Shown here: positions 1 to 5,670 of the stretch, piece by piece
Position numbering within the stretch: the stretch's first letter is position 1
Layout: every line of letters starts with the position of its first letter
From: Bryobacteraceae bacterium
Lineage (GTDB): Bacteria; Acidobacteriota; Terriglobia; Bryobacterales; Bryobacteraceae
Direction: 5' to 3'
Length of the DNA: 7,646 nt
Assembly (NCBI GenBank): GCA_025929455.1
Contig: JAICMB010000140.1
Location: forward strand, 1 to 7,646
Made by a program: the position numbers and the translations under genes
Notes under the pieces: model-generated
What the model saw: only the letters and a program-made list of their open reading frames with translations
Database searches by the model: none
Told to the model about the DNA's origin: nothing

Positions 1-81
1 GACAACAACACCGCGAATACCGCGGCGACGAACAACAACGCTGAGATGAACAACAACGCCAACACAGGCGTTGCGAATACC
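1..81. repeat. Asn-rich coding repeat (AACAACAAC and GCGAATACC units)
   Basis: AACAACAACGC occurs at 31-41 and again at 49-59, and a near copy (ACAACAACACC) lies at the window start. GCGAATACC occurs at 13-21 and 73-81. The repeats are in frame and encode runs of Asn, Ala and Thr ahead of the LPHTA motif. This looks like a degenerate, slippage-prone spacer that holds the mature protein away from its attachment point. The full array probably extends left of the window. Confidence 0.55.
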
Positions 82-177
82 ACGCTGCCGCACACCGCCA
101 GCCCCTATCCGCTGATCGGCTTGTTCGGTCTGCTTTCGCTCGGCGCATTCTTCTTGCTGCGCGCCGTCCGCGCGTAA
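1..177 (+). CDS. C-terminal end of a sortase substrate with LPHTA sorting signal (5' truncated)
   Basis: Only the last 58 codons are present; the open frame runs in from the left edge and ends at TAA 175-177. The visible part has three sections. Residues 1-27 are an Asn/Thr/Ala-rich low-complexity spacer. Residues 29-33 read LPHTA. Residues 35-53 form a hydrophobic stretch of membrane-spanning length (PYPLIGLFGLLS and onward), followed by a short tail with Arg54 and Arg57. Motif, hydrophobic segment and basic tail in this order make a standard cell-wall-sorting signal, expected to be cleaved between Thr32 and Ala33. LPXTA, rather than LPXTG, is the known preference of class D sortases, and such a sortase is encoded about 1.1 kb downstream. 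The function of the mature protein cannot be told because its body lies outside the window. The C-terminus reading is secure; its pairing with the downstream sortase is inferred. Confidence 0.8.
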   Translation, partial: DNNTANTAATNNNAEMNNNANTGVANTTLPHTASPYPLIGLFGLLSLGAFFLLRAVRA

Positions 178-226
178 CCCGCTACTGACGGCGTCCGGGT
201 ATTAAGCCCCGCGCCGGCATCGAAGA

Positions 227-259
227 GGGAGCTGCTTGACGGCAGCTCCCTTTTTGTTT
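227..259 (+). terminator. Rho-independent terminator after the LPHTA protein
   Basis: A perfect 9-bp stem, GGGAGCTGC at 227-235 pairing with GCAGCTCCC at 242-250, closes a 6-base loop. It is followed by TTTTTGTTT at 251-259. It lies 50 bases after the stop codon of the LPHTA protein and 30 bases before the VWFA start. The substrate gene therefore probably ends its own transcript here, and the VWFA-sortase pair needs its own promoter or readthrough. Confidence 0.88.
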
Positions 260-268
260 CAGGGGCGG

Positions 269-274
269 TATGAT
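269..274 (+). promoter_or_regulatory. Possible -10 element upstream of the VWFA gene
   Basis: TATGAT differs from the TATAAT consensus at one position and lies between the terminator and the VWFA start. No convincing -35 box sits 16-18 bases upstream. A start site at the usual distance would fall near 281, inside the Shine-Dalgarno region (277-283), leaving almost no leader. A promoter is expected here because of the terminator, but this exact assignment is weak. Confidence 0.22.
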
Positions 275-288
275 TTGGGAGAGCCTGC

Positions 289-1287
289 ATGATCCGGCAC
301 GTCGTCATTCCTTTTGCGGTCGCGGCGCTGGCCGTACCGTTCCTCTGTAGCCAAACCCAGAACGACCAAAACGTAGCCGCCACTTCCGGTGAGAGCGCGC
401 GTACCATCCCGAAGAGTGTGCCCGACGAGGGCGAGAAGGACTTCACGATTCGTGATAGCGTTCAGCTCGTGCTGCTGGACGTGAGCGTGAAGGATTCGCG
501 CGGCGGCTTTGTCTCCGGACTTACTAAGGACAACTTTAAAGTCTATGAAGGCGGCAAGCCCATGCAGATCACGCAGTTTGCCGATCAGGACATTCCGGTT
601 ACCGTTGGAATCGTCGTCGATGCGAGCGGCAGTATGCGTCCCAAACGACCCGAAGTCATTACGGCCGCATTATCGTTCATAACGTCCAGCAATCCGCATG
701 ACGAGGTATTCGTCCTCAACTTTAATGAGAAGGTCTATCACGGGCTGCCCGACACCGTGCTGTTCTCCGACAACATCAATTTGCTGCGGACAGCGTTATG
801 GGGCACGCCGACGCAGGGCCGCACAGCTTTGTACGACGCGATTGTAGCCGCGCTGCATCAGCTCCAAATGGGACGCCGCGACAAAAAGACACTGGTGGTC
901 ATCAGCGACGGCGGCGATAACATCAGCACGCACACTCTTAAAGATGTCGTGAAGGACGTACGCTCCAGTGTCGCGACGATCTATACGATCGGCATCTTCG
1001 ACAAAGATGACCCCGACCGCAACCCCGACGTTTTGAAGAGACTCGCGGAGATCAGTGGCGGCGAGGTTTACTTTCCTGACAAGCTTTCGGACATCGTTCC
1101 GGTATGCAAGAAGATCGCGAAGGATATTCGCACACGCTACACCATCGGCTACGTGCCTCCGACAGGCAACGGACAACCCCGCTTGCGGCACATTAAGGTG
1201 GTCGCCGAGGCGCCCGGTCACGGCAAACTGATCGTGCGCTCCCGTAGCGAATATCTGTACTCGCCCGATAACATGCGAGGCGAATAG
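289..1287 (+). CDS. Exported VWFA-domain protein, Acidobacteria type
   Basis: The 332-residue protein begins with a hydrophobic signal peptide (about residues 1-21). Cys20 is not preceded by a good lipobox, so a lipoprotein is unlikely. Residues 56-98 carry the strand-rich lead-in seen in VWFA-related acidobacterial proteins (LLDVSVKD, GLTKDNFKVYEGGKP). The von Willebrand factor A domain covers about 103-280 with a complete metal-ion-dependent adhesion site: DASGS at 111-115, Thr179 in GRTALYDA, and Asp207 in ISDGGDN. The C-terminal part (RYTIGYVPP, then KVVAEAPGHGKLIVRSR) is also typical of the family. Such domains bind protein ligands through a divalent cation. The ATG at 289 has GGGAGAG at 277-283, five bases upstream. 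The stop overlaps the sortase start by one base, implying translational coupling and a joint role. There is no sorting signal or second membrane segment, so the protein is probably periplasmic or secreted, perhaps an adaptor or surface adhesin partner. The molecular role is not known. Confidence 0.9.
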   Translation: MIRHVVIPFAVAALAVPFLCSQTQNDQNVAATSGESARTIPKSVPDEGEKDFTIRDSVQLVLLDVSVKDSRGGFVSGLTKDNFKVYEGGKPMQITQFADQDIPVTVGIVVDASGSMRPKRPEVITAALSFITSSNPHDEVFVLNFNEKVYHGLPDTVLFSDNINLLRTALWGTPTQGRTALYDAIVAALHQLQMGRRDKKTLVVISDGGDNISTHTLKDVVKDVRSSVATIYTIGIFDKDDPDRNPDVLKRLAEISGGEVYFPDKLSDIVPVCKKIAKDIRTRYTIGYVPPTGNGQPRLRHIKVVAEAPGHGKLIVRSRSEYLYSPDNMRGE

Positions 1288-2012
1288 TGGCGCGGGAACG
1301 GCGCTCTTCACGCATATTACGCTGGATTGAGTACCTGCTCCTGTTTGTAGGATTGTGCGGCGTCGACTACTTCATTTGGACCAAAGTAGACGCCGCCGTT
1401 TCGCAGACCTATCAGCGTTGGGAGTTCGCGCGTACACTCAACGGCGAGCGAGGGAACGCGTGGTGGTTCGTACTTGATGAGACCGGAGTCCGTTCCATGC
1501 TCGGCATGGATTATCCGAAGCTACCCAAGCCACCGCAAACGGCGGCGCAGACAGGTCCACACGTCGCCCCCGACGGCGAGATCGGGAAAATAGAAATTCC
1601 GCGCCTCGATATCAGTGTGATGGTGCGGGAAGGCGTCGATGACGGGACGCTTCGCAACGCCGTAGGCCACATCCCGGGCACAGCTTTACCGGGTCAGCCG
1701 GGAAATGCCGCGCTCGCCGCGCACCGCGATACGTATTTTCGCCCGCTCCGGAACGTGCGCCGCGGAGATCGTGTGTATGTCACGACTACTTACGGAGAGT
1801 ATGTATACAAGGTTGAGACTACACAGATCGTGAAGCCGGATGACGTTAGCGTGCTACACGCCTCCGACTACCAGGAACTAACGCTGGTGACCTGCTTTCC
1901 GTTCTACTACATAGGCTCGGCACCCAAGCGGTTTATCGTGCATGCCCGGCAGGTCGCAGCGTACCCGCTGAAACAGCAGGTTGCGAGTGCGGCCGCCGCC
2001 GCGTCAGACTGA
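1287..2012 (+). CDS. Class D sortase (cysteine transpeptidase)
   Basis: This 241-residue protein cleaves substrates at a sorting motif and joins the new C-terminus to an acceptor amine outside the cytoplasmic membrane. A basic N-terminus (RERRSSR) precedes one membrane segment at about 13-31, giving a type II topology. A linker follows to about 97, then the sortase domain at about 98-222. The catalytic triad is visible: His146 in LAAHRD, Cys203 in TLVTCFPF and Arg215 in APKRFIVHA, twelve residues after the Cys. This Cys-Arg spacing and the TLVTC context fit class D. The C-terminal tail is Ala-rich. The start is GTG at 1287, overlapping the VWFA stop (TAGTG), with GAGG at 1277-1280 as ribosome binding site. 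The LPHTA protein upstream is a likely substrate. Family assignment is firm. The class D call, the substrate link and the acceptor in a Gram-negative envelope are inferred. Confidence 0.93.
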   Translation: MARERRSSRILRWIEYLLLFVGLCGVDYFIWTKVDAAVSQTYQRWEFARTLNGERGNAWWFVLDETGVRSMLGMDYPKLPKPPQTAAQTGPHVAPDGEIGKIEIPRLDISVMVREGVDDGTLRNAVGHIPGTALPGQPGNAALAAHRDTYFRPLRNVRRGDRVYVTTTYGEYVYKVETTQIVKPDDVSVLHASDYQELTLVTCFPFYYIGSAPKRFIVHARQVAAYPLKQQVASAAAAASD

Positions 2013-2029
2013 ACGCGCAATCCGCGCAA

Positions 2030-2035
2030 TACAAT
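2030..2035 (+). promoter_or_regulatory. Possible -10 element immediately before tldD
   Basis: TACAAT lies 7 bases before the GTG start in the 30-base gap after the sortase. If used, transcription would begin at or next to the start codon and give a nearly leaderless tldD message, which would fit the poor Shine-Dalgarno there (only GAG at 2037-2039). No good -35 box is visible; CTGAAC at 2009-2014 is weak and 15 bases away. The alternative is simple readthrough from the sortase gene. Confidence 0.27.
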
Positions 2036-2042
2036 CGAGTAC

Positions 2043-3500
2043 GTGAAAGATATCGCCGCGGCCGCTCTCGATGCGGCGCTTGCGCCCAGCGTCACGTACG
2101 CTGACGTGCGCGTAATCGAGTCGCGCCACCGCGTGCTCTCCATGAAAAACGGTAAGCCCGGCAATATCGATGCGGGCGAGTCGCGCGGGATCGGCATTCG
2201 CCTGATCGCGGATGGATGCTGGGGCTTCGCTTCCACGGGCGACCTTAGCAAGAGCGGTGTGCGCGATGCCGCCGCGCTTGCCGTGGCCATTGCGCGCGCC
2301 AGCGGCCTCGCCAAGAAGCGCGGCATCGTGCTCGCTCCCGAAGATGCACACCAGGCTGTCTGGGTGTCGCCTTGCGCGATCGATCCGTTTTCGATCTCGG
2401 TCGAAGAGCAGCTCGGCTTGCTCGCGAGCGTCGACGCGGAACTGCGCCGCAATCCGGGCATCACGCTCGCCGAAAGCGCCATGCACTTCAATCGCACGCG
2501 GCAGGTGTTCGCGTCTTCTCAGGGCAGCCTCATCGATCAGACGCGCACCACGTCCGGCGCGGGTTACGAGGCCTATCGTTTCGATGAAAACGAGATTCAA
2601 AAACGGTCGTACCCAAACTCCTTCGGCGGACAGCACCAGTTGAAAGGCTACGAATTGGTACACGAATTGAAACTTGTTGAAAACGCCTCGCGCGTCGCCG
2701 AAGAAGCCGTCGCGCTGCACGATGCGGAACAATGCCCGGAAGGCGAGTTCGATCTGATTCTCGACAGCAGCCAGCTTGGCCTGCAGATTCACGAGTCCAT
2801 AGGACATCCCATCGAGCTCGATCGCGTGCTCGGCTCGGAAGCAAACTACGCGGGCATGAGTTTTCTCACCCTCGATAAGTTGAACAGCTTGCGCTACGGC
2901 TCGGACATCGTCAACGTGGTGTGCAACGCGCGGCTCGAACACGGCCCCGGTCTCGGCACGTTCGCTTTTGACGACGAGGGCGTTACGGCGCAGTGCACCG
3001 ATATCATCCGCAATGGACAGTTCGCCGGGTACATGACTTCTCGTGAGACGGCCGCGGCTGTCGGACAACCGCGCTCGAATGGCACCATGCGCGCCCACGG
3101 CTGGGGTCGCATTCCGCTCATCCGCATGACCAACGTCAGTCTGCTGCCCGGGCAGCAGTCGCTCGAGGAAGTGTTCGGCGCCGTCGACCACGCCATCTAC
3201 ATGGAGACGAACCGAAGCTGGTCAATCGACGACAAGCGCTACAACTTTCAGTTCGGGTGCGAAGTCGGCTGGGAAATTCGCAACGGTAAGCGCACGCGCA
3301 TGTTGAAGAACCCAACTTACAGCGGCATTACGACGGAATTCTGGAACTCCTGCGCCGCCATTGCAGACCGTGAACACTGGACGCTGTGGGGCGTCCCGAA
3401 CTGCGGCAAAGGTCAGCCCGAACAGGTGATGGGAACCGGACACGGTGCGAGCCCAGCGCGGTTTCACAACATTCGCATCGGCGCGGGCTACGCATCATGA
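2043..3500 (+). CDS. tldD: Metalloprotease TldD
   Basis: The 485-residue protein matches the zinc-dependent subunit of the TldD/TldE heterodimer, a cytoplasmic protease that takes small or unfolded peptides into an enclosed chamber. In enterobacteria this complex processes microcin B17 precursor and degrades the CcdA antitoxin. Here the zinc motif is HESIGH at 250-255 (His250, Glu251, His254 and the following Glu258 in the PIELD context), in place of the HEGVGH form of E. coli. The conserved C-terminal Cys is Cys454 in PNCGKGQP, followed by GTGHGASPARF. Length is normal for the family. The start is GTG at 2043 with a weak ribosome site. It lies 30 bases after the sortase stop and overlaps tldE by four bases. 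It may be co-expressed with the sortase, but TldD/TldE are widespread housekeeping proteins and the adjacency may be chance. The substrate is unknown. Confidence 0.93.
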   Translation: MKDIAAAALDAALAPSVTYADVRVIESRHRVLSMKNGKPGNIDAGESRGIGIRLIADGCWGFASTGDLSKSGVRDAAALAVAIARASGLAKKRGIVLAPEDAHQAVWVSPCAIDPFSISVEEQLGLLASVDAELRRNPGITLAESAMHFNRTRQVFASSQGSLIDQTRTTSGAGYEAYRFDENEIQKRSYPNSFGGQHQLKGYELVHELKLVENASRVAEEAVALHDAEQCPEGEFDLILDSSQLGLQIHESIGHPIELDRVLGSEANYAGMSFLTLDKLNSLRYGSDIVNVVCNARLEHGPGLGTFAFDDEGVTAQCTDIIRNGQFAGYMTSRETAAAVGQPRSNGTMRAHGWGRIPLIRMTNVSLLPGQQSLEEVFGAVDHAIYMETNRSWSIDDKRYNFQFGCEVGWEIRNGKRTRMLKNPTYSGITTEFWNSCAAIADREHWTLWGVPNCGKGQPEQVMGTGHGASPARFHNIRIGAGYAS

Positions 3501-4846
3501 GCCTGCTCTCCGAGTCTCAATGCCGCGCGCTGTTCGACATGGTTGCGACGGCGGCCCGCGCGCGCGGTCTGCGGGACGTCGAAGCGCACATCGGTTCACG
3601 GGTGGAAGCGCTCACGCGCTTCGCCAACAACACCATTCACCAGAACGTCTCGGAAGAAGTGTCGTTCCTTTCCATTCGCCCGCAGTCCGATGGACGAACG
3701 GCGCGCGCGTCAACGAACCTGTTGGACCGCGACGGCATCGAACGCGCGCTGGACGAGGCGATTGCCCTGGCGCGCGCTTCCGCGCCCGATCCGGACCTGC
3801 TGCCCCTTGCGAGCGCGGCGCCGATTACCCCTGTGGAGCGGTTCTTCGAAAGCACAGCGCTGGCCACACCGGAGGACCGCGCACGAGCGGTAGTAGAAGC
3901 TATTCGAGATGTCGAAGCCTCCGGACAGACCGCAGCGGGAATTTTCTCCACGGAATCGTCCATCGAGGCGATCTACAGCACCGCCGGCGTGGACGCGTAC
4001 TATACGGAAACGATGTCGCGGTTTTCGATTACCGCGATGGCCGCCGGTGGTTCGGGATGGGCGAAAGCCTCGTCGCCCGACCGAGGCAACATCGACGCCA
4101 CCGCGCTCGCGCGCAGCGCCGGCAACAAGGCGCGCCTATCGCAGCAACCGCGCGAATTGCCGGCGGGCAAATACACCGTGATACTCGAGCCGGCGGCCGT
4201 GCTCGACCTCGTGGGCCAAATCTTCCCCGATTTCAGCGCCACGTCCATTGCCGATCAGCGCAGTTTTCTGACGGCAAGGCTGGGCGAGGCTCTGTTCGGC
4301 GAGAACATCACGATCTACGACGACGCATACGATCCGCTGCAGGCCGGGCCGCCGTTCGACGGCGAAGGCGCGCCGAGGAAGCGGCTGGCGCTGATCGAAC
4401 GCGGCATTCCGCGCGAAATCGCATACTCGCGCGCGAGCGCGCATAAAGCCGGCGTCGCGCCCACCGGCCATGGGCTGCCGTTGCCGAACGATGTCGGCGA
4501 ATTGCCGGTAAACATCGTGATCGCGGGAGACGAGACGAGCCTGGACGAGATGATCGCCTCCGCTGAACGCGCCGTCTTGGTGACGCGGCTATGGTACATC
4601 CGCGAGGTCGACCCGTATGAAAAAATCATGACAGGGATGACGCGCGACGGCACTTTCCTCGTCGAGGACGGGCGGCTGGTGTGCGGCATCCGCAATTTTC
4701 GTTTTAACCAGAGCGTCGTCGAGTTGTTGCGCAATGTCGAAGCGCTCTCGCCCGCCGCGCGCGCGTCCGGTGAAGAGACGTTCGATATGGTGGTGCCCGC
4801 GATGCGGGTCCGCGACTTCAACTTCACCGAAGTGACCAAGTTTTAG
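3497..4846 (+). CDS. tldE: TldE/PmbA, partner subunit of TldD
   Basis: This is the 449-residue non-zinc subunit of the TldD/TldE protease. It has no HExxxH motif, as expected of the TldE/PmbA branch. It keeps family blocks near the N-terminus (VEAHIGSRVEALTRFANN, about 28-45), in the middle (DGEGAPRKRLALIERGI, about 288-304) and near the C-terminus (TRLWYIREVDPYEKIMTGMT at 363-382, then GIRNFRFNQS at 397-406). TldE helps form the chamber and position the substrate. The ATG at 3497 overlaps the tldD stop as ATGA, which supports coupled translation and 1:1 synthesis. The frame stays open upstream to a GTG at 3386, but those extra 37 codons lie inside tldD and look like shadow sequence, so the start at 3497 is preferred. 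The stop is TAG at 4844-4846, ahead of a roughly 100-base gap before adk. Confidence 0.92.
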   Translation: MSLLSESQCRALFDMVATAARARGLRDVEAHIGSRVEALTRFANNTIHQNVSEEVSFLSIRPQSDGRTARASTNLLDRDGIERALDEAIALARASAPDPDLLPLASAAPITPVERFFESTALATPEDRARAVVEAIRDVEASGQTAAGIFSTESSIEAIYSTAGVDAYYTETMSRFSITAMAAGGSGWAKASSPDRGNIDATALARSAGNKARLSQQPRELPAGKYTVILEPAAVLDLVGQIFPDFSATSIADQRSFLTARLGEALFGENITIYDDAYDPLQAGPPFDGEGAPRKRLALIERGIPREIAYSRASAHKAGVAPTGHGLPLPNDVGELPVNIVIAGDETSLDEMIASAERAVLVTRLWYIREVDPYEKIMTGMTRDGTFLVEDGRLVCGIRNFRFNQSVVELLRNVEALSPAARASGEETFDMVVPAMRVRDFNFTEVTKF

Positions 4847-4867
4847 GCCGCGAGATCGGGCACAATA

Positions 4868-4933
4868 GAAGGTAACCGTAACGGGGTGAGGGAGCAGTGT
4901 CGGCTCTCCCATCGTCCTCTAAAACTTACCTTC
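4868..4933 (+). promoter_or_regulatory. Possible structured leader of adk
   Basis: In the gap between tldE and adk, GAAGGTAA at 4868-4875 is perfectly complementary to TTACCTTC at 4926-4933. Within the enclosed 50 bases, GGGAG at 4890-4894 can pair with CTCCC at 4906-4910. The outer stem ends four bases before the adk Shine-Dalgarno (GGAGG, 4938-4942), so folding could affect ribosome access. No T-run follows, so it is not an intrinsic terminator. I do not recognise a known riboswitch. One 8-bp match in about 100 bases is only modestly better than chance. Confidence 0.35.
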
Positions 4934-4946
4934 GTGTGGAGGTTCC

Positions 4947-5618
4947 GTGATCCTTCTCCTTTTTGGGCCGCCCGGTAGCGGCAAGGGGACGCAGGCGCGA
5001 TTCATCACAAACTGGCTTCAGATTCCGGCGATTTCGACCGGCGACATGCTGCGCGCCGAGATCGCCGCCGAAAGCCATCTGGGCAAATCGGCGCAAGCAC
5101 TCATGGCGGCGGGCGCGTTGGTTCAGGACCACTTGGTCAACGCCATGCTCGCGCGCCGTATCGATCAGTCGGACTGCACGAAGGGATTTATGCTCGACGG
5201 CTACCCGCGAACAGTCGAGCAGGCGGAATACCTGGACGGCGTTCTCGGCGAGCGCGGTTTGCCGACGCCGGTGATCCTGCATCTCGATGTGCCACCCGAC
5301 GCGCTCATCGGACGGCTGACCTCGCGGCGTCAATGCCCGCAGTGCTCGCGCGTGTACAACCTGCTGCAGCAACCGCCCAAGGTGGCGATGCTTTGCGATG
5401 ACGACGGCAGCGACCTAATCACGCGCAAGGACGATCAGGAGGAGGTCATCCGTGGACGTCTGCGCACGTACGACGAAATCACTCGCGCGGTGCTCTCGTA
5501 TTATCACGACCGCCCCTATTACCAGATCCGCGGAGACCGCTCTCCGCAATACATCTTCGAAGCGATTACGAGTGTTCTCGAACCGCTGCTGCAATCGCGC
5601 AACGGCCACGGCCACTAA
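4947..5618 (+). CDS. adk: Adenylate kinase
   Basis: Adenylate kinase interconverts ATP + AMP and 2 ADP in the cytoplasm and keeps the adenylate pool balanced. The 223-residue protein has the P-loop GPPGSGKGT at 7-15, the AMP-site segment STGDMLR at 30-36 and DGYPRT at 84-89 with Arg88. The long LID domain (about 127-163) contains a structural zinc site of the Cys3-Asp type: Cys130, Cys133, Cys150 and Asp153, with spacing C-x2-C-x16-C-x2-D. LID arginines include Arg123, Arg127, Arg160 and Arg171. The usual GRR and CG positions here read SRR and CS, a mild divergence. The GTG start at 4947 puts the P-loop at the normal distance and has GGAGG at 4938-4942. The C-terminus ends in NGHGH. The gene is not in the common secY-adk-map ribosomal cluster, so it may be a relocated single copy or a second copy. 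Confidence 0.95.
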   Translation: MILLLFGPPGSGKGTQARFITNWLQIPAISTGDMLRAEIAAESHLGKSAQALMAAGALVQDHLVNAMLARRIDQSDCTKGFMLDGYPRTVEQAEYLDGVLGERGLPTPVILHLDVPPDALIGRLTSRRQCPQCSRVYNLLQQPPKVAMLCDDDGSDLITRKDDQEEVIRGRLRTYDEITRAVLSYYHDRPYYQIRGDRSPQYIFEAITSVLEPLLQSRNGHGH

Positions 5619-5655
5619 CATCTCCAAAGGCCAATGAGCGGCTGCCCGACACGGC

Positions 5656-5661
5656 TACACT
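5656..5661 (+). promoter_or_regulatory. Possible -10 element before the exported hypothetical gene
   Basis: TACACT lies 9 bases before the ATG at 5671, in the 52-base gap after adk. It matches four of six TATAAT positions, including the conserved TA and final T. No -35 box is seen at normal spacing. A start site at normal distance would give a leader of only a few bases. It is listed because it resembles the elements before tldD and the VWFA gene in sequence and placement. Confidence 0.2.
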
Positions 5662-5670
5662 GAAGGAAGA

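Noticed and set aside
236..274. TTGACG (236-241) plus TATGAT (269-274) as a sigma-70 promoter
   Set aside because: The spacer is 27 bases, far too long, and TTGACG is the loop of the terminator hairpin.
289..360. Lipoprotein signal at Cys20 of the VWFA protein
   Set aside because: The residues before the Cys are P-F-L, which do not match the lipobox preference for a small residue at -1 and Leu/Val/Ile at -3.
1255..1287. Sorting signal at the end of the VWFA protein
   Set aside because: The C-terminus (SEYLYSPDNMRGE) has no LPxTx motif or hydrophobic segment.
2004..3191. Long antisense open frame (395 codons) opposite tldD
   Set aside because: It mirrors the codon structure of a clear, conserved gene in GC-rich DNA, and its translation shows no recognisable domain.
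3386..3496. Upstream GTG extension of tldE by 37 codons
   Set aside because: It lies inside tldD, is Arg-rich and unlike TldE N-termini. The ATG at 3497 gives the usual length and an ATGA overlap.
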